This document shows, in pieces, positions 1 to 7,612 of a stretch of 34,309 bases of DNA (positions within the stretch are counted from its first letter, which is position 1; each line of letters starts with the position of its first letter). Source of the DNA: Chloroflexota bacterium (GTDB taxonomy: Bacteria > Chloroflexota > Anaerolineae > Anaerolineales > Villigracilaceae); contig VGNO01000007.1 in NCBI GenBank assembly GCA_016865985.1, positions 1 to 34,309 of the forward strand. The letters are read 5' to 3'. The notes under the pieces are model-generated. The model saw only the letters and a list, made by a program, of their open reading frames with translations, did not search any database and was not told where the DNA came from. Both the position numbers and the translations under genes were made by a program.

Positions 1-96
1 ATCGGCATCGGGATGCTCTCCGGATTCATCGTCCTGCTGGCCGAACGGTCGGGGCTGATGAAGAGGGGCGATAAATCGGCGGAGAAAAAAGATTAA
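1..96 (+). CDS. C-terminal end of a membrane protein (partial)
   Basis: An open frame runs in from the left edge and ends at TAA (94-96). The visible 31 residues are a hydrophobic stretch (IGIGMLSGFIVLLAE) followed by a lysine-rich tail (KRGDKSAEKKD), the usual shape of a last transmembrane helix with a positive cytoplasmic end. The 5' part lies outside the window, so the family cannot be named. The stop codon overlaps the first bases of the inverted repeat that brackets the next gene, so the repeat may have supplied or replaced the original 3' end of this gene. Confidence 0.6.
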   Translation: MGIGMLSGFIVLLAERSGLMKRGDKSAEKKD

Positions 97-119
97 CACA
101 AAGGACACGAAGGGAGCAC
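93..119 (+). repeat. Left inverted repeat of GxxExxY cassette A
   Basis: The sequence TTAACACAAAGGACACGAAGG begins on the stop codon of the upstream gene, as TTAACACAAAGGACACGA and on. An inverted version (reverse complement begins TCAACACAAAGGACAGAAAGG) sits at 541-583 after the gene. The same repeat family flanks the second GxxExxY gene at 2088-2121 and 2549-2577. The repeats are richer in A and T than the flanking genes. Confidence 0.8.
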
Positions 120-120
120 T

Positions 121-537
121 ATGGATTCAAGGATACCAAAGGCAAAGGCTTTTGCTCCGATTCCACCCGAGGTGGAGCGGGTTGGGAAGATTGTGCTGGA
201 CGCGGCTTTTCGCGTCCATACGGCGCTCGGCCCGGGTCTGCTGGAATCGGTTTATATGACTTGTCATGCGTATGAAATCCGCGAAAGTGGCCTGCTCGTG
301 GAATCGCAGGTGGCCGTTCCAGTTGCATACAAAAACATGCGGATGGAAGGCGGCTTGCGCTTGGATTTGCTCGTGGAGAAGAGCGTGATTGTCGAGGTCA
401 AGGCAGTTGAAATGATGAACCCTGTTTACGAAGCGCAACTCCTGACTTATCTGCGACTCACCGGTATTCGTCTCGGTTATCTCATCAACTACACTGTTCC
501 GCATCTCAAAAACGGCATCAAGCGCATGGTCGTCTAA
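121..537 (+). CDS. GxxExxY family protein, copy A (PD-(D/E)xK-like)
   Basis: The 138-residue product carries the family signature G39-LL-E42-SV-Y45 inside HTALGPGLLESVY. A core resembling the PD-(D/E)xK nuclease fold follows: LDLL with D82, then VIVEVKAVE with E92 and K94, then a conserved YEAQLLTYLRLTG helix and a C-terminal LKNGIKRMVV. Length and motif order fit the family (about 125-140 residues). The fold is associated with nucleases, but no activity is established for this family and none can be read here. It shares most of its sequence with the gene at 2126-2536, yet the DNA has diverged. The repeat region lies directly upstream, and the GGGAG in the end of the repeat may act as the ribosome-binding site for the ATG at 121. 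Function is unknown; a role in defence or mobility is inference. Confidence 0.9.
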   Translation: MDSRIPKAKAFAPIPPEVERVGKIVLDAAFRVHTALGPGLLESVYMTCHAYEIRESGLLVESQVAVPVAYKNMRMEGGLRLDLLVEKSVIVEVKAVEMMNPVYEAQLLTYLRLTGIRLGYLINYTVPHLKNGIKRMVV

Positions 538-540
538 AAA

Positions 541-583
541 TCCCTTTGTGCCCCTTCGTGATTCCTTTCTGTCCTTTGTGTTG
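541..583 (+). repeat. Right inverted repeat of GxxExxY cassette A
   Basis: CCTTTGTG-type units (CCCTTTGTGCCCCTTCGTG, then CCTTTCTGTCCTTTGTGTT) are inverted relative to the units at 93-119. The run ends just before the methyltransferase start at 591. The two arms could pair in DNA or in a transcript spanning the gene. Confidence 0.78.
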
Positions 584-590
584 AGAATCC

Positions 591-1472
591 ATGACCAAAC
601 GTAAAACCACCAAAACATCCTCCTTCGGGACCCCGGGCCGGGTCGGCCACAACTCGTCCGCGTTCTACGCTGGGAAGTTGTACCGCGGCCAGCCGCGCGG
701 ACAGGATGACGCGCCGTATGTCGAGAACCCCGTCCCGCCCGCGTCGCTCGACCGTATCTTCTGCCGCTCCGCCGAGACGACGACCGCACTCCCGGCTTGC
801 TCCGTCCATCTCATGGTCACCTCGCCGCCGTACAACGTGGGCAAGGAGTACGATGAAGACCTCTCGCTGGAGGAGTACCTGGCCTTCCTCGAACGCGTCT
901 GGAAGGAGACGTACCGCGTCCTCGTGCCGGGCGGACGCGCCTGCATCAACATTGCCAACCTCGGGCGCAAACCCTATCTCCCCCTTCACTCATTGCTGAT
1001 CACTGATTTACTGTCTTTGGGCTTCCTGATGCGCGGCGAGATCATCTGGAACAAGGCTGCCAGCGCAAGCCCGTCCACGGCGTGGGGTTCGTGGAAATCG
1101 GCGGGCAACCCGACGCTGCGCGACGTGCACGAGTACATCCTCGTCTTCTGCAAGGATACTTTCAAACGCCAGAACCCGGAGAAGCGCGAAAGCACCATCA
1201 CGCGCGATGAGTTCCTCGAATACAACAAATCGGTCTGGAACTTCGCCGCCGAACCGGCGCGCAAGGTGGGACACCCGGCCCCGTTCCCGGTCGAGTTGCC
1301 GAGGCGGTTGATACAACTCTACACGTTCGAGAATGAGATCGTGTTGGACCCGTTCATGGGCAGCGGTCAAACCGCGATTGCGGCGCGAAAGAGCAACCGT
1401 CATTTCATTGGTTACGAGATTGACGAAAACTATGTAGCGCTTGCCAACCAGCGGATTTCTGAAGGAGCGTGA
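591..1472 (+). CDS. Beta-class DNA (N4-cytosine or N6-adenine) methyltransferase
   Basis: The 293-residue protein transfers a methyl group from S-adenosylmethionine to an exocyclic amino group of a base in DNA. Catalytic motif IV, TSPPY, is at residues 77-81 and the SAM-binding motif I, DPFMGSG, is near residues 254-260. Motif IV before motif I defines the beta order. After motif I comes RHFIGYEIDENYVALA, the usual helix-strand of this family. TSPPY is common in N4-cytosine enzymes but also occurs in N6-adenine ones, so the modified base is undecided. The first 50 residues are a low-complexity leader. No restriction endonuclease gene with a recognisable motif lies beside it, so it may be an orphan methylase or the modification part of an unrecognised system. 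The next gene begins 3 bases after its stop, which indicates coupling. Confidence 0.92.
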   Translation: MTKRKTTKTSSFGTPGRVGHNSSAFYAGKLYRGQPRGQDDAPYVENPVPPASLDRIFCRSAETTTALPACSVHLMVTSPPYNVGKEYDEDLSLEEYLAFLERVWKETYRVLVPGGRACINIANLGRKPYLPLHSLLITDLLSLGFLMRGEIIWNKAASASPSTAWGSWKSAGNPTLRDVHEYILVFCKDTFKRQNPEKRESTITRDEFLEYNKSVWNFAAEPARKVGHPAPFPVELPRRLIQLYTFENEIVLDPFMGSGQTAIAARKSNRHFIGYEIDENYVALANQRISEGA

Positions 1473-1475
1473 ATC

Positions 1476-2090
1476 ATGAAGCCTGCCAGTGTTGTGCAAT
1501 GCAAGGATTTCCCCTGCCTCGACATTCAGCAGCAGAGTCATTTCATCCCTGAAATCGTCATTGACCCGAAGAATATCTCCATCCTGCTCATCTCCGAAGC
1601 CCCACCAGCGAACCGCGCCGACTATTACTACGCCGGACCGGATGCGCTGTTCGCCAAAACGACCGTCCTCGCGTTTCAAGATGCCGGAGCAAAAGTGAAG
1701 TCGGTGCAAGATATTCTCGACCTCGGCGTTTATCTGACACCCGCGGTCAAGTGCGGCAAGGCAGGCGTCGGTGTTGCTACCGCCACAATCGAACACTGCT
1801 CGCGCCTGCTCGAAAAAGAGATCGCCCTGTTTCCGAACATCAAGGTCTTCCTGCTGATGGGCGACGTGGCGATCAAGGCGGTCAATAGGATCGCGAAACG
1901 CAACGGCGAGCCGCGCGTCATCCCGGCGGGGGCCACGTACAAGATCCGCGGCGGCGAGTTCCATTTCCGCGGGGCGCGGGCGTTTCCGTCTTATGTGCAG
2001 GCCGGTCCGGCGTTTTTTGTGGAAAAAAGTAAAAGAAAAATGATTGGCGAAGATATCCGAAAAGCCTTGCAAATCATAAAGGATTCCTAA
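1476..2090 (+). CDS. Uracil-DNA-glycosylase-superfamily protein, probably with an Fe-S cluster
   Basis: The 204-residue product has the layout of family 4/5-like uracil-DNA glycosylases. ILLISEAPP (residues 36-44) corresponds to the GEAPG motif, VYLTPAVKC (85-93) to the TNVVKC strand, and VFLLMGDVA to the central LLLG strand. Four cysteines, C9 and C14 near the N-terminus and C93 and C108 later, sit at places comparable to the 4Fe-4S ligands of these enzymes, although C9-x4-C14 is wider than the usual CxxC. The C-terminal catalytic His-containing motif is not obvious: FPSYVQAGPAFF stands where HPS.. is expected. It may therefore have altered catalysis. AGGAG precedes the ATG. Its 3-base distance from the methyltransferase stop suggests joint expression. 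Repair or defence roles are both possible. Confidence 0.7.
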   Translation: MKPASVVQCKDFPCLDIQQQSHFIPEIVIDPKNISILLISEAPPANRADYYYAGPDALFAKTTVLAFQDAGAKVKSVQDILDLGVYLTPAVKCGKAGVGVATATIEHCSRLLEKEIALFPNIKVFLLMGDVAIKAVNRIAKRNGEPRVIPAGATYKIRGGEFHFRGARAFPSYVQAGPAFFVEKSKRKMIGEDIRKALQIIKDS

Positions 2091-2121
2091 CCACAAAGGG
2101 CACGAAGGAGCACAAAGGAAA
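2088..2121 (+). repeat. Left inverted repeat of GxxExxY cassette B
   Basis: The repeat starts with the TAA stop codon of the UDG-like gene (CTAACCACAAAGGG, then CACGAAGGAGCACAAAGG) and runs to 5 bases before the second GxxExxY start codon. The units match those at 93-119. As at cassette A, the upstream gene's stop is embedded in the repeat. Confidence 0.8.
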
Positions 2122-2125
2122 AGAT

Positions 2126-2536
2126 ATGGATAAACCCATTCAAAAACGATTTGCGCCCATCCCAGTGGATGCGGAGGTGATTGGGAAGAAGGTATTGGAC
2201 GCCGCATACGCTGTCCACACGGCGATCGGGCCCGGTTTTCTGGAATCGGTTTACGAGGCCTGCCTGGCGCACAAACTCCGCCAAGAAAATGTATTGGTGT
2301 CAACGCAAGTGGTCATGCCTGTTACGTTTGAAGGCGTACAGATAGAGACCGGACTGCGCCTCGATTTGCTTGCCGGGAAACTGGTCATTGTCGAACTCAA
2401 GTCGGTCGAAACGATGATCCCACTCTATGAGGCTCAACTGCTCACCTATCTCAAGGTCACCGGCTTGAGGCTTGGCTATTTGATCAACTTCAATGTTGTC
2501 CATCTCAAGAACGGAGTCAAGCGCATGGTGAATTAA
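2126..2536 (+). CDS. GxxExxY family protein, copy B (PD-(D/E)xK-like)
   Basis: A second, diverged copy of the family, 136 residues. The signature is G37-FL-E40-SV-Y43. The PD-(D/E)xK-like core is D80 in LRLDLL and E90/K92 in VIVELKSVE, followed by YEAQLLTYLKVTG and the shared tail LKNGVKRMVN. Compared with copy A the central segment differs most, so this is not a recent tandem duplication. AAGGAAAAGAT in the adjoining repeat can serve as the ribosome-binding site for the ATG at 2126. It is bracketed by the same inverted repeats as copy A. The function is unknown; preserved acidic and lysine residues in both copies argue that the nuclease-like site is under selection. Confidence 0.9.
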   Translation: MDKPIQKRFAPIPVDAEVIGKKVLDAAYAVHTAIGPGFLESVYEACLAHKLRQENVLVSTQVVMPVTFEGVQIETGLRLDLLAGKLVIVELKSVETMIPLYEAQLLTYLKVTGLRLGYLINFNVVHLKNGVKRMVN

Positions 2537-2548
2537 GACTCCTTAAAG

Positions 2549-2577
2549 CCTTTGTGTTCCTTTGTGTCCTTTGTGGT
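2549..2577 (+). repeat. Right inverted repeat of GxxExxY cassette B
   Basis: CCTTTGTGTTCCTTTGTG followed by TCCTTTGTGGT gives three CCTTTGTG units in the orientation opposite to 2088-2121. The reverse complement, CTACCACAAAGGACAC, matches the CTAACCACAAAGG start of the left arm. Confidence 0.78.
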
Positions 2578-2600
2578 AGAAAGATTCGTGGTGAAAAACA

Positions 2601-4301
2601 ATGACAGATAACCTGAAACCCATTGGCTATATTGTTGGCGGCGGATTGAAAGAGTCGTTCCGCGCCCGCCTCACCGTTCCCTCGCAGGAAATCCAGGAGG
2701 GCGCTTTCGTCGTCATCCCGAGCGGCGACTGGCAGTTCTACGGCCTGGTCACCGACTTGCAACTGGGCGCGACCGACCCGCGCTTCGCCGACGAGCAGTC
2801 TGGGACGCGCCTGCCGCCCGCGCTGGCCCAGGCGCTGCACGGCCATACGCTCTATACCAACCTGGAGATCCTGCCGGCGCTGATGCTCGAGCGCGGACCT
2901 GAACCCGGTTCGCCGGAGTACGCGGCTTGGATGAAGGAAAAGGCCGATAGAACACCGCGCCCGCTCCCGGTCAAGACCGTGCCGCCGCACCACGCCCCGG
3001 TCCGGTTGGCGTCGGACGGCGACATCTCCGAGATCTTCGGCAACCCGTCCGAGAAGGGCAACTTCGTCATCGGTTACACCCGCGAACAGGGACACCCGGT
3101 CTGCATCGACCTCGACAAGTTCATCCAGCGTTCGGCGGGCGTCTTCGGGGCGACCGGCGCCGGCAAGTCGTTCCTGACCCGCATCGTGCTGGCCGGGCTG
3201 ATGCACCACGGCAAGGCATCGACGCTGGTTTTCGACATGCACAACGAGTACGGTTTCGACGACACCGCCTCCGACACCGGGATGCCGGTGACAGGCTTGA
3301 AGACGAAATTCGCCAGCCGCGTCCGTGTGGTCGGGCTGGGACCGAAGGCGCTCATCCGCAATAACACGCCCGATTTCAACCTGGAGATCGCGGCGGCCGA
3401 CATCACCCCGGCGGATATCGAACTGCTGACCGGCGAACTGAACCTGCGCGAGACCACGCCGACCGTGCTGCACGCCCTGGCGCGCTCGTTCGGCGGCGAC
3501 TGGTTCCGGCGGTTCCGGGAGATGAACCGGGAGGAGGTGGAGGTCGAGGACGAAAGGGGGAAGGTGAAGCGCGTGCCGCACCCGTCCAGCGTGGCAGCCT
3601 GGGCCAATGCGAACGGCGTGAACACGATGGCGGCGGAGGGACTGCAGGACAAACTGCGCCGCCTGTTCGACAAGCCGTACATCGTCGAGAAGCCGGCTGC
3701 CGATTCGCTCGGGCAGATGGTGGACTCGCTGGAGAAGGGGAAGCATGTCGTCCTGTCGTTCGGCAACTTCGAGACCGACCTGGATTACCTGTTCGTCTCC
3801 AACCTGCTGACGCGCAAGGTCAAGCAGGTCTGGGAGGACAGTACTAACGCCTTCCGCTCCACCGGCAAGGACGAGCCGCGCCAACTGGTGATCGTGCTGG
3901 AGGAGGCGCATAAACTCCTGAACCGTGAGATGGCGGGACAGACGACCTTCGCCGCCATCGCCCGCGAGATGCGCAAATACTACGTGACGCTGCTCATCAT
4001 CGACCAGCGCCCGTCGCAGATCTACGATGAGGTGCTCTCGCAACTCGGGACGCGCATCTCCGGCTGGCTGGGGGACGAGGACGATGTCCATGCCGTGCTA
4101 TCCGGCCTGTCGGGGCGCGAGTCCCTGCGCGGGATGCTGGCGCGCCTGCAGCCGAAGGAGGAAGTGCTGCTGCTGGGCTGGGGTGTGCCGATGCCGCTGC
4201 CGGTGCGCTCGCGGCGCTACGACGATGTTTTCTGGCGCGAGTTGCTCGGCGCGGGCGGGAAGAAGGACGAGGCGCAGATCATGAAGGAGTTGGGGTATTG
4301 A
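2601..4301 (+). CDS. HerA-type DNA translocase ATPase
   Basis: The 566-residue protein belongs to the HerA/FtsK group of ring-forming DNA-translocating ATPases (DUF87-like). Residues 1-100 form a beta-rich N-terminal region like the HAS barrel that docks a nuclease in HerA-NurA complexes. The Walker A motif GATGAGKS is at 183-190 and Walker B, LVIVLEEAHKLL, is near 427-438. The following IIDQRPSQIYDEVLSQ helix carries the sensor and arginine region. The C-terminal MPLPVRSRRYDDVFW is typical of the family. In archaea HerA works with the nuclease NurA in end resection; bacterial relatives pair with varied effectors in phage defence. No NurA is seen here. Possible partners by position are the GxxExxY protein just upstream and the 94-residue protein downstream. 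No strong ribosome-binding site precedes the ATG. Confidence 0.88.
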   Translation: MTDNLKPIGYIVGGGLKESFRARLTVPSQEIQEGAFVVIPSGDWQFYGLVTDLQLGATDPRFADEQSGTRLPPALAQALHGHTLYTNLEILPALMLERGPEPGSPEYAAWMKEKADRTPRPLPVKTVPPHHAPVRLASDGDISEIFGNPSEKGNFVIGYTREQGHPVCIDLDKFIQRSAGVFGATGAGKSFLTRIVLAGLMHHGKASTLVFDMHNEYGFDDTASDTGMPVTGLKTKFASRVRVVGLGPKALIRNNTPDFNLEIAAADITPADIELLTGELNLRETTPTVLHALARSFGGDWFRRFREMNREEVEVEDERGKVKRVPHPSSVAAWANANGVNTMAAEGLQDKLRRLFDKPYIVEKPAADSLGQMVDSLEKGKHVVLSFGNFETDLDYLFVSNLLTRKVKQVWEDSTNAFRSTGKDEPRQLVIVLEEAHKLLNREMAGQTTFAAIAREMRKYYVTLLIIDQRPSQIYDEVLSQLGTRISGWLGDEDDVHAVLSGLSGRESLRGMLARLQPKEEVLLLGWGVPMPLPVRSRRYDDVFWRELLGAGGKKDEAQIMKELGY

Positions 4302-4349
4302 TTGGAGGTCATAGTATAAAATCCATTAACTTGTGAAAGGAAATAACCT

Positions 4350-4406
4350 ATGGAACAATTTCCCCCTGAATGGAGAGATCTTAAATCCATGCGCGGTATT
4401 CGATGA
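4350..4406 (+). CDS. Possible 18-residue ORF, perhaps a truncated gene start
   Basis: AAGGA (4337-4342) lies a good distance ahead of ATG 4350, and the frame reads MEQFPPEWRDLKSMRGIR then TGA. The start signals are better than those of several long genes nearby, but the product is tiny and matches nothing known to me. It may be the surviving start of a gene interrupted by the hairpin-rich sequence that follows at 4407-4560. Confidence that a functional peptide is made is low. Confidence 0.25.
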   Translation: MEQFPPEWRDLKSMRGIR

Positions 4407-4598
4407 GCCCCGGAGGGGCATTCGCTCCGAGCCGTGACGTTTACGTCCCGGCGATCATGGAGAAACGGTGACCGCCCTCATAACCATCCTCTTCTTCCTG
4501 CTCATTCCCGAATAGCAGATGCCCATCACCTTGGAGGTGACGGGCACAACCCCGCCGGGTTATTTACGATGGATAGATAACACAATTAGGAGCGACCA
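4407..4598 (+). other. Non-coding, hairpin-rich gap
   Basis: Together with 4302-4349 this is a gap of nearly 300 bases without a convincing gene. It holds several short hairpins: GCCCC-GGA-GGGGC near 4408-4420, GACGT-TT-ACGTC near 4436-4448, and a longer stem GCCCATCACCT/AGGTGACGGGC at 4521-4545 with one mismatch. None is followed by a clear T tract, so they are not convincing terminators. They could be a decayed repeat element. Confidence 0.4.
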
Positions 4599-4883
4599 AT
4601 GAGCAAACGCAGCATCATCGAACAGGTCCAGGCGCAGGGCGCGGTTGCGGCGCACACCACCGGGCGGTATGTGGACATCGCCGGACATGTCCCGGTGCGG
4701 GTGACGATGGCCACCCCGATCTACAAGGCGCGTGACAAGTTCCGCAAAGGCGACAGGGTCGCCATCATCGACATGGACGAGAACGTAGCCTTTATCTGCA
4801 TCGTCAGCGGGGTCGAACTGGGCGGCCTGTCGCGCACGCCGACCCTCACCCTCGACCGGGCGAGGAAGATCCGCCTCGAATAA
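4599..4883 (+). CDS. Conserved-looking 94-residue protein of unknown function
   Basis: The frame starts with MSKRSIIEQVQAQ and has good codon structure up to TAA. AGGAG (4589-4593) stands 5 bases before the ATG. The sequence alternates hydrophobic strands with short turns (YVDIAGHVPVRVTMATPIY, then KGDRVAIIDMDENVAFICIVSG), which looks like a small beta-barrel or OB/HAS-like fold. No family was recognised and no catalytic motif is seen. It follows the HerA gene on the same strand after about 300 bases and is convergent with obg, 17 bases away. A link to HerA, for instance as a barrel-type adaptor, is inference from position alone. Confidence 0.7.
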   Translation: MSKRSIIEQVQAQGAVAAHTTGRYVDIAGHVPVRVTMATPIYKARDKFRKGDRVAIIDMDENVAFICIVSGVELGGLSRTPTLTLDRARKIRLE

Positions 4884-4900
4884 CCCGCTTCCGCCCCCCC

Positions 4901-6192
<1,292 letters not shown>

Positions 6193-6210
6193 CCGTCTCT
6201 TCCCCAGGGC

Positions 6211-6255
6211 TTGACGAAAGCCGCAACCAACGATATTATATGACGTATATAATAT
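6211..6255 (+). promoter_or_regulatory. PadR operon promoter with overlapping palindromic operator
   Basis: TTGACG at 6211-6216 and TATTAT at 6234-6239 are separated by 17 bases. The -10 lies within a 23-base palindrome, 6233-6255. Its arms are ATATTATAT and ATATAATAT around a GACGT centre, matching at 9 of 11 positions per arm. An AT-rich palindrome over the -10 of a PadR gene is the expected site for autorepression; binding by this PadR is inference. Confidence 0.75.
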
Positions 6256-6287
6256 TGGATTAGTCCTATATAAAAGGATTTCCACAC

Positions 6288-6845
6288 ATGTCCCTCGAAT
6301 TCGCCATCCTCGGCTTCCTCAACTACCACCCTTTCACCGGCTATGATCTAAAAAAAGTCTTCGACACCTCCATCCGCCACTTCTGGCCAGCCGACCAAAG
6401 CCAGATCTACCGCACCCTGACACGCCTGACAGAACAGGGTTTCGCCAGGATGGAAAAGGTCCCGCAGGCCGACCGCCCCGACCGCAAGGTCTATCACATC
6501 ACCGAGGCGGGACGCGCCGCCCTGCTCGGATGGCTGTCTGGCCCGCCGCCGATGGACGAGCCGCGCAGCGCCCCGCTGATCCAGGTCTTCTTCGCCGGGC
6601 AACTCTCGGACGAAGAGAGTCTCGCCAAGTTCGAGGGCTTCGCCGCCATCATGCGCGAAATTCTGGCGCGCTACGACCAGGTCCCGGCGCAGATCGGACC
6701 TTACCAGCAGGAGATCGCCTCCCCGCGCGAACACTTCTTCTGGCTGCTGACTCTCGACAACGGCATCCGCTCGATGCGCGCCAACCTGGAGTGGGCCGAG
6801 AGCGTCATCGAAAAAATCAAATCCGGAAAGGTTCCCCGAGAATGA
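6288..6845 (+). CDS. PadR family transcriptional regulator
   Basis: The 185-residue protein starts with the PadR winged helix: LEFAILGFLNYHPFTGYDL, then SQIYRTLTRLTEQGFARME (recognition helix) and the wing DRKVYHITEAGRAALLGWL. A C-terminal helical half of about 90 residues provides the dimer arm, as in PadR-s2 proteins. PadR proteins repress genes for stress or detoxification until a phenolic or other ligand binds. The AAGGA before ATG 6288 fits. The palindrome in its promoter suggests autorepression. The next gene's ATG overlaps its TGA (ATGA at 6842-6845), so it is the first gene of an operon with a membrane Fe-S protein and a flavodoxin-like protein, probably its regulated targets. Confidence 0.92.
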   Translation: MSLEFAILGFLNYHPFTGYDLKKVFDTSIRHFWPADQSQIYRTLTRLTEQGFARMEKVPQADRPDRKVYHITEAGRAALLGWLSGPPPMDEPRSAPLIQVFFAGQLSDEESLAKFEGFAAIMREILARYDQVPAQIGPYQQEIASPREHFFWLLTLDNGIRSMRANLEWAESVIEKIKSGKVPRE

Positions 6846-7606
6846 ATCGCCAACTTCCCCTCCGCCAGCGCGTCCGCAAGGCGCTCGTCATCCTGGCTTT
6901 CCTCTCCTTCCCCATCACGATGAATTTCCTTTCACCCTATGTCATCATTGACGGGGCGGCCAACGGCATCCTCAACGGCAGCCTGGTTATGTTCGGGCTG
7001 ATGTTCATCTCGTCGCTGTTCCTGGGCCGCGCCTGGTGCGGATGGGTCTGCCCCGGCGCGGGGATGCAGGAGATCGTCGAACCGGTCAACAGCAACCCGG
7101 TCCGGGGACGGCGCGTGGATTGGGTCAAGTGGCTCATCTGGATCCCGTGGATTTCGCTCATCGTTTGGCTGGCAGTCCGTTCGGGCGGTTACCAGACCGT
7201 GGACCTGCTCTACCACACCCAGGGCGGCATCTCGGTGGCAGGGTCCGCCGACCGCCCGATCCTGTTCGCCTACATCATCTACTACTTCGTCATCGGCCTG
7301 TTCGTCGGGCTGGCGATCTTCGTTGGGCGGCGGGCGGGATGCCACACCATCTGCTGGATGGCGCCCTTCATGATCTTCGGGCGCTGGCTGCGCAACCGCT
7401 TCGGCTGGCCGTCGCTGCGGTTGAAAGCGGACATCGCTGCCTGCGCCGACTGTAAGAAATGCACCAGCAACTGCCCGATGAGTCTAGATGTCAATGTCAT
7501 GGTGCAGGCAGGAAAGATGGAAAATACCGAGTGCATCCTGTGCGGCACCTGCGTGGACAATTGCACCAAGCAGGCTGTTCGCTATTCATTCAGTTCAGGA
7601 AAGTAG
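6842..7606 (+). CDS. Membrane 4Fe-4S electron-transfer protein (NapH/NosR-like)
   Basis: The 254-residue protein has several transmembrane helices, with RAWCGWVCPGAGMQE after the second, the CxxxCP-type motif of NapH/CcoG/NosR relatives. The C-terminus has two ferredoxin clusters: CADCKKCTSNCPMSL and CILCGTCVDNCTKQA. It probably passes electrons between the membrane and a flavoprotein. The ATG at 6842 overlaps the PadR stop; a longer open frame running back to 6530 is a shadow of the PadR gene. The next gene, a double flavodoxin-fold protein, begins 6 bases after the stop, so the two most likely form a redox pair. Substrate and direction are unknown. Confidence 0.9.
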   Translation: MNRQLPLRQRVRKALVILAFLSFPITMNFLSPYVIIDGAANGILNGSLVMFGLMFISSLFLGRAWCGWVCPGAGMQEIVEPVNSNPVRGRRVDWVKWLIWIPWISLIVWLAVRSGGYQTVDLLYHTQGGISVAGSADRPILFAYIIYYFVIGLFVGLAIFVGRRAGCHTICWMAPFMIFGRWLRNRFGWPSLRLKADIAACADCKKCTSNCPMSLDVNVMVQAGKMENTECILCGTCVDNCTKQAVRYSFSSGK

Positions 7607-7612
7607 GTCGAA

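Noticed and set aside
2517-4091. A 524-residue minus-strand open frame
   Set aside because: It is antisense to the HerA gene, which has intact Walker motifs.
4519-4602. A 27-codon frame overlapping the start of the 94-residue gene
   Set aside because: It has no ribosome-binding site and lies across a hairpin; coupling to the next ATG is likely chance.
6530-6841. N-terminal extension of the Fe-S membrane protein
   Set aside because: The extra part is the PadR gene read in another frame; the ATG at 6842 is coupled to the PadR stop.
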